This document shows, one piece after another, positions 32,726-44,700 of a DNA stretch of 49,283 bases. Under the pieces are notes generated by a model. The model did no database searches. It saw only the letters and a program-made list of their open reading frames with translations, and was not told the origin of the DNA. The position numbers were made by a program, and so were the translations under genes. Source of the stretch: Mesotaenium endlicherianum (lineage: Eukaryota > Streptophyta > Zygnematophyceae > Zygnematales > Mesotaeniaceae); assembly GCA_009602735.1 (NCBI GenBank), contig WELA01003469.1:127395-176677 (forward strand), written 5' to 3'. The first letter of the stretch is position 1, and the number at the start of each line of letters is the position of its first letter.

Positions 32726-35065
32726 TTAGTAGCGTGAGCTATAATCGCCCCCGCCTCCTCCGTAACCACCCCCGCTGCTGCCACCGTAGTCCCCACCCCC
32801 ACTGCCGCCATAACCACCACCACCTCCTCCATAGCTGCGACCTCCACCGTATGAGCCTCCGCCACCACTTCCAGTGGGGCAGTCCCTCGACAAGTGACCC
32901 TCCTCACCACATGAGTAGCACGCTCGGCTTCCGCCACCTCGGCCACCACCACCCCCTCCGTAGCTACCCCCTCCTCCTCCATAGCTACCCCCTCCAGATC
33001 GGCCTCCGTAGCTGCTGCCACCGGCAGATGGATTGGGGCATTCCCGAGAGAAGTGACCAGTCTGCACCACCAACCACCCAGGAATAATCAACCAACAGAC
33101 ACTCACACTGGTGTTGACTACATGGTGCAGTAAGGCTCAAACTCGTCAAAACTGATGTGTCTTGAATACATAATGGGTCAGCAGCATGATAGTCCCCAGC
33201 AGCATATAAGCAAGGCCACTAGTCAAATGAAGCCTCAAAGCTTAGATCACCACCTCGGCAGCAGTGCAGCCCTCAAAGCATGCTGAAAGCAAGTAAAAAA
33301 TGTAAACCCGACAGAAATCTCGTCCCATGTCTTTTGCATCAGATTACAGGTCTCTCCAGAGATCCCCCCTGAAAACTGGCTAGTCTCCACAACAGGCGAG
33401 CTCACAACTTGCATGGAACTTCAACAGATTCTCCTTCAGCCAAACACGTGGTCCACCTTGTGCAGGACCGCAACAGAATGTACAACATCACCCGCTGTCT
33501 GCACTCTCCTCACAACAAGCGGCCGCTGAGGAAGATTTCGTCTTGAGGCAATCGCTTGTTGAAGCTCACCATCACCTTCCAAATCGAGCTGTTTGTCAAG
33601 TTTTGGAACCCTTTGGTTGGTTCGTCCAGAAACGGACCCGTGACCGCCCTGATTTTGCCACCCAAAAGCTTCACTGCTCAGATATCACAAAATCTATGAG
33701 ACAAGTGGCAAAAAAGGGACAACACGCTTACCTCTCCACAGTTGTAGCAGGCGCCACCTGAGCTTCCACCTGCGCCCCCTCGTCTGCCTCCGCCCCATGC
33801 ATCGCCATACCCCTGGCGATCGCCACCAGCTGGAGCCCTGTCTCTTCTCGTGAAGCTGCTGAAGCCATCCTGGTCACCGCCAGCACCTCCACCTCCTTCC
33901 CGAGCCTCTGCCTCCCGGCGCCTCTCTGAAGGCCTCTTCCCTCCGCCAGCTTGAGACTTCTCTAGTGCCATTTTCTGTACAGAGGGAAAGGAGGAAAAGG
34001 TATAAAAGGCAACTTTGAAGTGGGGTGAGGAATGCAGCTCAAAGCGCATGAAAATGTGTGCATTTCGGCACAGTATATGCCAGTCAATCCACTGCAGGTC
34101 CACTAGCAACAAGATACCACGGAGGACAAAAGATGTACTTTCTTCCACGGGCACCTCATGCACCAAAGTGTAAGGGACTCGTGGCTAGCCCTTTGAGCAT
34201 ACCACGTATTAAGTTCGAATTTGCCAATTGCAAGTCCTCTGCTCTGTGCTTGGCGTAAGCAGACAACTAAAAGTACTGCAGTCCCCTTCATCTCACAGAA
34301 CCACGTAACTCAAAGTTGTTTACCTCAAATGACTGCAGAAGGTCATCAAGTTTCTTCTCCTTCTGCGAAACTTCCTCCTTCAACTCCTTGGATTGTAGAG
34401 GATCCGTAGCTTTCTCAAGCTCGCTCTGGGCAAATGCAAGCTCTGCCTCGGCAGCCTTTTGCTCCTCTCTTTGAGCCTCGCTGAGCATAAGCTGGACATA
34501 ACAAAGGGAAAGGACCAAGATAATCAGTATCCAAAAGAGAACAACTTTATGACATCATAGACTGATGGTGCCATTTATCGTTAAAAATAAAGGGGGTCAA
34601 GGAAGAAGCACTTCAAGGTAACATGCCAGAGATGCACCTACCAATTTATGAGAGTGTCAAGGAAGAGGATGAGAGGTACATGCACACAAAAACAGACAAT
34701 ATGGACAAGGAACACAAAACTCACTTTGGTCTTCCACTCCTTGCTAGCCAGCTCTTTCAGCACTTCATCCTCCTTCTTCCCCTCCCGCTCAGCCATAACC
34801 TGTTCACGAGGTCTGGCTGCTCCGAAAGGGCTTGGCTGTACAGGCATTCCGAAATGACCGCATGTCAGTTTAGGGGAATCACAATGTTAGACCAGTTACG
34901 AATGGCACGCAAGCTGTATTCTACATTAAAGGACTTGAACAATTCATATACCTTCGAAGACTTGGCAGATGAAGCTGCCGAAGCATCTGCGTTTGCACTA
35001 CGAGGCTGAAGCGACAACTTCGGCCTGCCTGCTGAAACGGCATCGGAATCCTCGTAGCTGCTCAT
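32726..35065 (-). CDS. eIF4B-motif, coiled-coil, glycine-rich CCHC zinc-knuckle RNA-binding protein
   Basis: Five exons, all joined in phase 0, on the minus strand: 35065-34952, 34835-34725, 34491-34324, 33974-33732, 33061-32726; 323 aa. Residues 12-50 hold Arg-Pro-Lys-Leu-Ser-Leu-Gln-Pro-Arg and Pro-Phe-Gly-Ala-Ala-Arg-Pro-Arg-Glu, which resemble the RPxLxLxPR and FGxAxP segments of eukaryotic eIF4B. Residues 76-131 are a Glu/Lys/Gln coiled coil. Residues 132-206 are basic then Gly-rich. Two CCHC knuckles (Cys207-x2-Cys-x4-His-x4-Cys220 and Cys260-x2-Cys-x4-His-x4-Cys273) are embedded in long Gly/Ser/Tyr repeats that run to the C-terminus. The likely role is mRNA or ribosome-linked RNA binding; this is inference. 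The first knuckle is split by the last intron. The gene is divergent from the next one at a distance of 1.26 kb. Confidence 0.85.
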
Positions 35066-36329
35066 CTTCACTAGGCAACAACTTCCAGAATTTAGCAAGG
35101 TATAGCAAGGCAGTCTCAAAAAAGACCTCGGAAGAAACTGCAATCGATGTAAAAAATAAGAGCGGCTATATCAGGGCTTTCGGATACTTTTCAGAGGAGG
35201 CCTCGTGCATTCTCGACGCAGCTATATTGACAGCAGCCACCGATGTGCGATATTTCGAACACAAAACTCTTTACGTGCGTTTCGAACGTCGAAGAGAGCC
35301 CACTGCAAAGCGGATCCTCTAAGGGTCGTTGTCGGGATGATAACCAAATAGGATCCCTCTTCCAGTGAGTTGCATGGGCGAGTCCACCAATGATGAGAAA
35401 ACCGCAGAGGAGTTCGCGGTCACGTTGGCAAACTCCATAGGCAAGGGTTTTGACAAATATTGCAGAATATTGTATGCATACCAGGCTCCACTCAGCTTTA
35501 CAGTGGGCCACACTCGGCTACACAGCAATTTGGTGCTGGGCTTCACTGGGCTTCGTCGTTGAAAACAATTGTCAACTAAAGTCATCAAGGTTAAGTAGTC
35601 AAGATCAAACTGATTCCTCGAATATATTGACCTGAGACGACCTCAATTCTTACGACGCCGGAACTGGCCTAAACTGGGCCTAAATGCTGCTAAATGCTGC
35701 CTGAATTGGCCTGAATGTGCCTGAATGGGCCTGAGACAGTCGAACCCACCCAAATTGACTCCAACATTCCACACTCGAAACTGCTCGAAACTGCTCGATA
35801 ACGCACCCCATTGATCCTCGAGAGTGCTCGCGAGCACGCGTCTTGACTCGTGACTTCAATTCAGCTCGAGGAACGAAAAGCATTTGTGGGCCAGTGCCCG
35901 CTTGTGACCAGCTTGTGCCGGGGGTGGTGAGTCGTGACTCGTGAGACGGGTCGGGAGAGACTCGAGAGTCGAGACCAGGTGAGCCACGTCGATATCGTGA
36001 CGCTCTGTAGAGACTGGTAAAAGAGTCCAGACCCTGAACGTTAAAAGCTCTAACCGATAACTGTTGTCGGGCGTGCATGAGCTCTTGTAAATGTCTTGTT
36101 CCCTGTAACACAGGTGCCGGTTCGGGAGCTCGTGTACCACTTCATTCCTGTTATTTAACGCTTGAGGTGCTATCTCACGCAGATAGGCTGTAAGGAAATG
36201 GTTATTTGCGTCGTGGATCCATGGTTACGCCTTAGAGCCTGCGTGTTGATGTAAATGTAAATCCGTGCCGCTCTTTGACCTTTCTCGAAATGAAATCGCT
36301 TGTTTGATCTTGTCATTCGGCTCACGAGA
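35066..36329. other. Divergent intergenic region
   Basis: It separates two genes transcribed away from each other and probably holds both promoters. It includes short repeats such as CTAAATGCTG and several GCCTGAAT units (35,680-35,735), and GAGAGTCGAGAC-type palindromes near 35,960. No coding frame is convincing. Confidence 0.5.
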
Positions 36330-39313
36330 ATGGCCTCTCATTCCGCTTCTGTGGGTTTTAAAGCCCTCGCCCTTGATTGTATAGACATAGGGGCGGCGGG
36401 TGGTATTCTTCACAAAGCCTTCTCTATCTCCTCTGTCTCTGTAGCACTCGCTGCTGCTGCCACGACAAGGGTCCGGGTTGCAACGGACGTTTTCTTCCAT
36501 GACCGAGCCTCCGAACAATTTGGGTAATAGTGGTGTTCTTTTTTTTGGGCCGTTTTCCAGTAAGACTACATCTGCAAGGGTCGGTGAATTAGAGCTGAAG
36601 TGAATGAGACCTTCTTTCAGACAATTTATGCAAATAGAAAGCTTTGCAAAAGAAAATCATCATTGTTGTGGTCTTGTGTAGCTGCTTTTCTTCCAGGGAA
36701 ATTTTCGTTGTTTTTTAGGTTGTGGTTTTCATTTTGGGTATGTTCTTGCAAGTGGACAGCAAACTGTAACCCATGGCATTTCACTGATTCTGCAAGCCTT
36801 TAAATCAGTTTCTTTAGGGAGCAAGACTTGTACACATATTTATGGAGACAGTGGGTCTGTTGATGATGCGCCAATCTTTGTTTGCAGGCCTTCATCGTTC
36901 TGGTTCAGAACAGCAGCTTGTGAAGAAGTGGCAGTCCCATATGTGAAGCCTGGATACCAACGGGAAGATATACTGCATCTAAAGGAGTTGAACAATATTG
37001 GGACAAAGGTGAAGGTATATTACATAAAGATAAAGCCGATATTTTCCATCTTCACTCCTAAAGTGATACTCATTAGTGCTATCAGAGCTCTTCTCCTCAA
37101 CTATTTACCAGTTTTGGAAGCATACCTTCAGCCGGACGAGGAATATGATGAAGACTATGAGTTGGACAGCTCCCGTGCCCCTGACTTTGTCAGACCGGCT
37201 CCTGACCTCATCAGACCTGCCTGGGGCACCTTGAAGACCATGGTGAGAGAGGTAACTTTTTGCAGCTTCTTTATCGCTTGTTTGTGATTGTAATTCATCA
37301 GAAACAATCTTGTCTCTGTCCCTACAATCTCGTCAAGACCTTATGCGGCATGTTTTCTTCATATCATGTGTATGGGAGCTAGCTGCTGGCACTTCGAGGT
37401 GATAATCCCATGTATGCCTGAAGTAGCTCTCAATCTTATATAGGTGAAAGGTTAGCTGATAGCAATTCAAGGGCACATACCATCTCGTTCGCAGATATCT
37501 GTCATGACAATGCGGAGGTTGCTGGAAAAATACTTGCTCAAGTACCTTCCGGCAAGATGGGTGTGGAAGCTGACGAAAGGTAGCATCAGTGCACAGCCCG
37601 ACCTCAGTGATAAGAGCTCAACTGCAAGATCAAGCACTTGGTGCCCTATTATGAGATGCCAGTGATGAAGCACAGGCGCTGCTTCTGTAATGCAGCCATA
37701 TCTCTTTGCCTGTGTGATGTCAGTATGACCTCAGGTTGCTCCTACTGCCTGCCTTGCCTGCAGTCAAATGAGTCCTGATTAGCTGCAGAGGATGTGTGGA
37801 ATGTTATGGCTTCATATTCCTGCAATTGCAGCAATGATGGGGTGCCCACTTTGTATAAGTGAAAGAAGGGGGTCATGCTCACCTCTCTCTTTTTACTTCT
37901 TTCTTGAACAGATACTCTGGAATCTACTCAGAGGAAGTCAAGGAGGGGGATAGGTGCCGTTCTACTATTTGTAACTGTTGCGCGCTCTCAGTTCAGAGGT
38001 AAGCTTGCTTCACATTGTCAATCTCTTTAGAACTTCAATCAGGGCCAGAGGGCGGGAAGCAGACGATTCACATCGAAGCGGACGATGTGGCGTGCTATTG
38101 GCGTCTTCAGTTTCTTGTCTGAAACCGAAGATGAGGCTTCTGGAAGCCGTGATGGGCTCTTTTGGTCCACTAAGTTCACTTAGTCTGGATGCCCTATCAT
38201 TGCCATATTATGTCCTCAAGATCTGGTGATGGTGTTGGGTAAGGTGCTGACGATAGTGAGCACATCGTGGCTTGTGACATTGGTGTGGAAGTCGTCGAGT
38301 GATCAGAACATTAAAAACGTGCGTGCTTTGTGTCTATTTCAATCTGAGTTTATTATATCCTTTCCTGGCCACAAATTAAGGAGCGTGTGCCATAGTTTGT
38401 CACGCATCCTTCCTCCACTCTGGAGCAGGGCAGCAGCGCCTCCCAGGAACATAGCTTTCTGGACTGATCAAATAGCTAGAAACGGGTGCATAAAACTGTG
38501 GGGCTGCCACAATTGTAGGCTGCTGAGGGTTTCCCCTTTAGTTGTTAACTAACTTTGTGGCTTCACCTATCAGCAGAAGTAATCTGCAGAGGCGAGAATC
38601 ATGAATGGTTGTTCTTTTTCACTCTTTCACTGATTAAAGGACCGAAAGTAGCTCGGGTTTTGGCTCTTTACTTCGCAGCCATCACGTCTTTGCCTCCTCT
38701 CTCATCTCTTTCTCTGTCTGTGTGCGTGTGTGTTTGGGTGTGATTGTGTGGAATGTGGCCAGGGCATATAATCCAGTGCTTGGCGGGGTGGCTCATCCAG
38801 TTGAAGATTGACATCTTCAGATGCGTCCGCAGCTACAGAAGGAGAAAGGAGAGAACGCCACGTGCGCAAAAGCTGCTGCAGGGGGAGCTTGTCCGGCTTG
38901 GAAAGAGAGTAACGGGGCACACCGTCAAGACTGTTGGAGCGCTGGCCTGTGGGTCGCTGTGCAGTGCCTTGGGTGCCCTTATATGGGTGAAGCAGGGCCC
39001 CTGGATAGGTATCTCCCTCTCCCCCCCCCCCCTCCCTGGACACGCGAAAGTTGCTGCATAACTTAACTGGCCCTTTATGGTTTAAGGGAACCTGGGCCTG
39101 GTCAGGTAAGAGTTGGTATGCATAGCACTCACTTGTTGCGCCTGTGGCTGGAAGGGGCATACTGTGTGGCTTGATGTGAATTACAAGGGGCAGGCAAAGC
39201 ACTCATCATTGTGGTTTATTGTTGCTGCAGGTTTTGTGATTGGAGATGCAGCAGGGCCATTTCTGGTGGGTTACTTTATCGATGGCTGGATGTACAGCAC
39301 AAAGCATATCTAG
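36330..39313 (+). CDS. Conserved-looking protein with hydrophobic, glycine-rich C-terminus, unrecognised family
   Basis: Seven exons fit in phase: 36330-36523, 36888-37014, 37132-37251, 37495-37579, 37912-37953, 38763-39008, 39231-39313; 298 aa. The N-terminus (about 1-60) is Ala/Ser/Val-rich and poor in acidic residues, possibly an organelle-targeting or weakly hydrophobic segment. A central acidic patch (Asp-Glu-Glu-Tyr-Asp-Glu-Asp-Tyr) is followed by Arg-Pro-Ala-Pro-Asp-Leu-Ile-Arg-Pro-Ala-Trp-Gly. Next come basic amphipathic helices and a Ser-Tyr-Arg-Arg-Arg-Lys segment. Two hydrophobic segments follow (Ala-Leu-Ala-Cys-Gly... and Gly-Phe-Val-Ile-Gly-Asp-Ala-Ala-Gly-Pro-Phe), separated by Gln-Gly-Pro-Trp-Ile-Gly. 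The pattern suggests a membrane-associated protein. I cannot name its function. The first exon is the least certain. Confidence 0.68.
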
Positions 39314-41758
39314 GCGCATGTGCAGTGGTTCTCACGACATGTCTTGCAAATTAAGTGGCGCAAAGGGGGCATGTTGGCAATGTCACGCATCAGTGTTTGC
39401 TGTTCTGTGGTATGGAGAGTATTTTTTTTGGGCTGGCAAGGATAGATTTTTATGTGGTCTTTGAAGTTCACATTGACTTGCATGTTCCATCTTGTATGCA
39501 CAGCTTCCGAAGGGTTATGTCCATTGCTACCTCACCAGTATGTTGTATTACGTACGAAAAGTGTTTAGAAATGTGTCTTGCTTTTTCTGAAGAGACTTGG
39601 TGCTCAATACCTTTGTCAATTTTGGTGGTATAGACATAGATCCTGGACTCATTTGCGAAGTAGGGCAATGCTTTTGGAGATTACTGACACCCGCAGCAAT
39701 TTGATACTGTCATTTAAGATGAAAATGAAGAACTGGGGTGCTTTTGAAACAAATATGGGTAGTTTCACAATGGTTGCAGCAGTAAGCTGCGTCTGCACTT
39801 GCTAAAAGATGCAATAATTGTATTACTATATCATGCCAAAGATAAACTTGCACATTGTCGGGGAAGATGAGATGTGAAGTTCTTGACTAGATTCTCATAG
39901 TACTTCCAATGAACGGTGCACTAAGATTCCAAAATCGACAACTGCACAATCTTGGAAAGCGGCATTCCTGAATGCCACTTTATTGGCCAATCTGCTCATG
40001 TGCTATATCACCATCACCGTTTTGGAAATATGAGTGAGGCCACATGCTCTTATGAGTATAAATAAGAGGGTTTAGAAACATACGTATGACCCACTCGCAA
40101 ACACTCAAATGTACACTACGATAAGATGTGGAACTTCACCATAAAAATGTGTCATGTCAAATTGGTATGGCGGAAGGTGCAAGTACAGCGAGCAGCTGTT
40201 TCTCCCATGGAAATCTTAAATTATTGGCTTCTTAGAACCATGCCTTTAACCGATTTCCACATCAATTTTAAACTTGAGCTGCATTTCTAGAGAGTCGAAC
40301 ATCAGTCTTACAGGTGATCAATTACACCATACTTCTACTTTGGTCTGAAAACATTGAGATTCTTGATCATAATCCTTCAAAGACCAGGATTGCCCCAGGC
40401 GACAAGGGGATGTCGCGTTGCTGAGGAGGGTGCATACATGAGAATTGACCAGCTGGATATGCAAAGCTTCATGCTGACGATATATCATCACGCTATCAAG
40501 GCCGCAAAAATGGTGGTTGGTGGCCGCAACCACCATGAAAGCACTTCAGTTCACTCATAACACGAACCATTTCACTGGAATGACCTCACTACTTCAAGCC
40601 CCACCAAATGCTGTCACAGGCCAAGCGAAGCATGCATCTCCCCAAAAGTGCGCGCAACACTGGACTAGAAGCAGGAGCAACTTAGTGCATTGGCGTGCAG
40701 TGAAGTGCCGTGCAGTGCAGTGCCGTGCAGTGCAGAGCAGAGCAGGAAGGAGTCAGAGGGAGGAGCAGAGCGCGGCAGTGCAGTGCAGTGCAGTGCAGAG
40801 GCCCCTCCTTGAGAATCACAAACAGCAAAAGAGACAGATTTCGCAAGTCAAGGTTGACGCGAGTAGGAGCCTAAGACCATCCAACTACAGAGATACTTTG
40901 GCACCAGAGATGCTGCATAGCAAAGAGTAGGAAAGAAACGGCAGTAAGAGATAGACCAAGTAACGACATGGAAATGAGCCAGTCACTACGCTGACCACCC
41001 CGCAAAAGTCTCACTCCGCACACACTACAAACACGACAGACTTTAAGATGCCCAGGCACCTCTCAGCCGTCTGTGTTGGAAGACACTGCTCCGCCTTACA
41101 TGTCTCGCTCTCAACATCCCGAAGGACAAACATAGCCTGTAGCTAAACACAAGACCCACCACGAAAACTAATGCACAAGCACAAGAAGAAACGGCACACA
41201 GCCATCTCAGTTATAAGTCACACTCCTTATCCATATAAAACAGTCAGATGACGTAGTCCTCCTGAATCATACACCCCGCTGTCTACCAGTACTGTAACGT
41301 GTACGTCCACACACAGCCCACACGCGTAAAACCACTACACGCGCCGCGCCTCACGCTTGTTCTGTTCTGCCTCTCCCTTCAGCATTTTTTTCGCCTCCCT
41401 TCTTCTGCACTGAGCACCACTAAGCCCACCCCCTAGAGCCTACTCTTACCACCAGAACAGCACAATTGCAGGGGCACAGCCTCACCTACTAGTTTCTAGC
41501 TGGGCTCATCATACAGATGTCCTCTCTCGCTCTCGAGCATCCTACAGCACCTTTTGCAGCCCACAGGGGAAGGCCCTGATGCAGATGCGCTCACCCAGAC
41601 ACCCAACATGTGCGCCAGCTACATGCAATGCTACGTGCCCCCCATCCAGCCAGGAGCAATCTACGACCAGAGAGAGAAGCAAGGCACAGGGTAGGCGGGC
41701 CAGGAGCATGGCAGGTGCCACAGAGAGCAGCTGCTGCTGCTGCTGCAGCTTGCAACGC
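39314..41758. other. Convergent intergenic region
   Basis: It lies between the 3' ends of the unknown gene (+) and the SR gene (-). It has no recognisable coding sequence. It contains a GTGCA-rich repeat cluster at 40,696-40,797 and a CAG/CTG run at 41,730-41,750 near the SR stop codon. Confidence 0.5.
40696..40797. repeat. GTGCA/GCAGT simple-repeat cluster
   Basis: Repeated CAGTGCAGTGC and CCGTGCAGTGCAG units appear in two blocks (40,696-40,745 and 40,773-40,797) separated by a purine-rich spacer. Confidence 0.8.
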
Positions 41759-44700
41759 CTAAGGCGAGCGGCGCCTGGGGCGAGGGCTGGGGCTGCGGCT
41801 GCGCTCTTTGCTCGCGCTGCGCTCCCGCGACACGCTCCTGCCACATCAAACCCCAGGGGAGGGAAGAAGAGTCAGCGCCAGAAGAGGACATGCACAGAGA
41901 ACTCCAGACTGGAACCAGTCGGCCAAGTCCTTATGTACTCAGCACTGCCGTACAAGCCCACAGCTGTCCAACCAGGAGCAGCCACGGGAAATACGCGCGT
42001 TACGAGCACGTCAGGGGCCAGGGGCACGGCACGGCGCTCTTACTTTGTGTAGGAGCGGCGGCGAGCGGGCGAAGCGGAGGGGCTCCTCCTGCCGGGGGAC
42101 ACGCTTCTCTTGCGGGGGGACACGCTCCTCTTGCGCGGGGACAGGCTCCTCTTGCGGGGGGTCAGGCTCCTCCTGCGCGGGGACAGGCTCCTCCTGCGGG
42201 GGCTGATAGCACACACCTCACCGATTCTTGTAGCTTTAGCCTGGGGGATCATCCACAAGAGACCTTGGCAAGCGGGAGTTTCCCATAACCCAGAGACAAC
42301 TTCCGGATGGATTGGCAAGTCCAACGACAAGAACAGAAGCTGGAGACGAGAAGCCCACACCGCACGACACCGAGACCCAGAGCAGCTCCGCGTTCCTCAC
42401 TACCTTGATTCAATATGCAACAGTCGGAGTGGACATGTGGGGCCGCCAGCACAGACACCCTGTGAAGGAGGTGGCACCAAGACCCCAGGAGCCAGGAGGA
42501 GGCAGCTCTGCACCCGGTTTGCGCACGGCAAGCACCCCTACCCCAAACATGCCAAATACGTGCGAGCGCGTGCCATCTTCCGCCCCAACATAGAGCGCGT
42601 GCCATCTTCCGCCCCAAATATGCCCCCAAGACAAGACACTTCCCGCCTACGAGGCACCAGCCAGGCAACAGGGCAACATCCTGGACTGCACACTCAATCC
42701 TCCTCTCAGCACAGCACGGCATAGTGAGCAGGTCCCAGCCTCTCAAGGTGCCCCCTCCCAGAGCATCACACGAAGAGCACACCCTGGCATCGATGCATCA
42801 AATGAAGCCGGGAGGAGAAGGGCATGCATCCAGAACTCCACCTGCGGCTGCGGCTACGGCTGCGGCTGCTAGGACGGGGGCTGCGGCTGTGGGCGCGGCG
42901 GGGGGGTGGGCTTGGACTTCTGCCAACACGCGCACGCGGACGACCGTTCAAATCCCGACCCCTGTCGCCCCCCGGCGGACTCCCGCTGCGACTGCCGGTC
43001 CGACTTCGACTCCGACTGCGACTGTAGCTCCTCCAGCTGCGGCCAGGGCTAGGGCTGTAGCGGTGCAAGGGGGGCAGGCTTGGGGTGCGCCTGTAGCGGC
43101 GCCTGCCAGGGCTGTAGCCAGGGCTGGCGCCGCGCCTGCCCCTCAAGTAGGGGCTGCGGCTGCGGCTGACGCGCCGGTAGCTGTCGCTGTAGCGGCTTGC
43201 ATACCTGTCAAAGGGGCTACGGCTGCGGCTGCGACTGCGGACGGGACTAGGGCTGTAGTAACGGCGACGGCCGCGGGGGGGGCTGCGGTAGGGGCTGCGC
43301 CTGTAGCCCCCGCCAGAGTATCTGTATGGACTGCGGCTGCGGCTACGAATGGGAGTGGGACTGGGACTTGCTGCATAGCTGACGTAGGGTGGGCCAATTG
43401 GACACCGATGACGCCATTCACAACCCCACAGAGACGCAGAGTCCGCCGGGGGGAGAACATAAATGCAGAGGTGGAAGGGTGGGTCATTGACAGCAGACAC
43501 GTTGAGAGGTACCGACACACAAGGAGGTAGCCGCGACGCACACACAGGAGCCCATGAGAGGCCCGCAGCGACGCAATTAGCAGAGACCACCCATATCACC
43601 GGACGGACAAAGTCATGGTCAACAATGGGAGACGACATGACAGGTGCCCGGTCAGGTGGTAGTGGGGCAGGACAAGTGGACCCCGTGATAAAAGGAGCCC
43701 CCAAAGCCCAGAGATGGCACCCCAGTGGCAACACAGGGGCAAGATGAAGACAGGCACATGCGCAGGAGGAGAAGCATGTGCAGCGTGCGCGCCGGCAACA
43801 ATCCCCCCCCCACAAAGCCCAAAGAAGAAAGGCAGGTATTAGCGCTGGTGGTACCACGGGGGCACAGCATCAACTCTGTCCGTCTGCTTTTCATTCCAAA
43901 ACTCATATCAAAACAGTTCCGGACCATATCATGCGCAAAAGACATTTCCAGCACTTTGAGGAGGAGCTGGTCAGAACTGGTCACCATATGCGCCCCGCCC
44001 CGCACACGACCCCAAGGAAAGGGACACCATTCAGAAGCTTTGAGGCATAAAACATGCAGCTCTGAAAGACGCCGCTGCACACTGTTGCAAGGGATGGCAC
44101 ACCGTGCACAGGAAAATAGCAACTGGAGGTACTGGGTGAAAGGTAACGGGAGCGTGAGGAAGACATAGGGGAACAGGAAGGAGAAAGACCAGCAGAGATC
44201 ACGGAAGCGGGCGAGGAAGAAGGGCTTCGCAGAAGGGGGTACTAGTGGGGGGGCGTACCGGTTGCGGCCATAGCTAGGGCTGCGGCGATGACGGGAAGGA
44301 GGGCTCCTGCTGCGGCTGCGACTCCGTGCCCCGCCGCCCCGGCCCCCGCTTCCCATGCCACCCGGCCCAACGCGCATCCTGCACTCGCGCGCAAAGTGAC
44401 CGGGTTCACCGCACTCATAGCACTTCATGTCCTCCCCACGTCTGGGACCAGGGCCACCTGGCCCACGGGACAGTTCAACACGCCAGCCATTCTTCCCTGT
44501 GGCGCGGCACACACACGTACAGAGACGAGGAGAAGGAGTGAGTTTGCAAGAAGTCACTCTTCTACGGCAACTGGTGACACCATTGCCATGAGGCTCATTC
44601 CAGCGGCAAAATACATGCAGGAAGTCCAAAGACCAAGGTGGCCTGCCAAACCAAGAGAGCTGTAGTTATAGACATGACGAGGCAAGGGGGGGAGGTTACA

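Noticed and set aside
41542-41891. Ala/Gln- and Ser-rich frames around the CAG/CTG run
   Set aside because: They are shadows of the last SR exon and of a simple repeat. The RS-rich frame that splices in phase explains the region better.
42724-43530. 268-codon plus-strand frame rich in Ala, Thr and Gly
   Set aside because: It is the exact antisense of the RS-coding exon 4; the repetitive GC-rich codons keep several frames open by chance.
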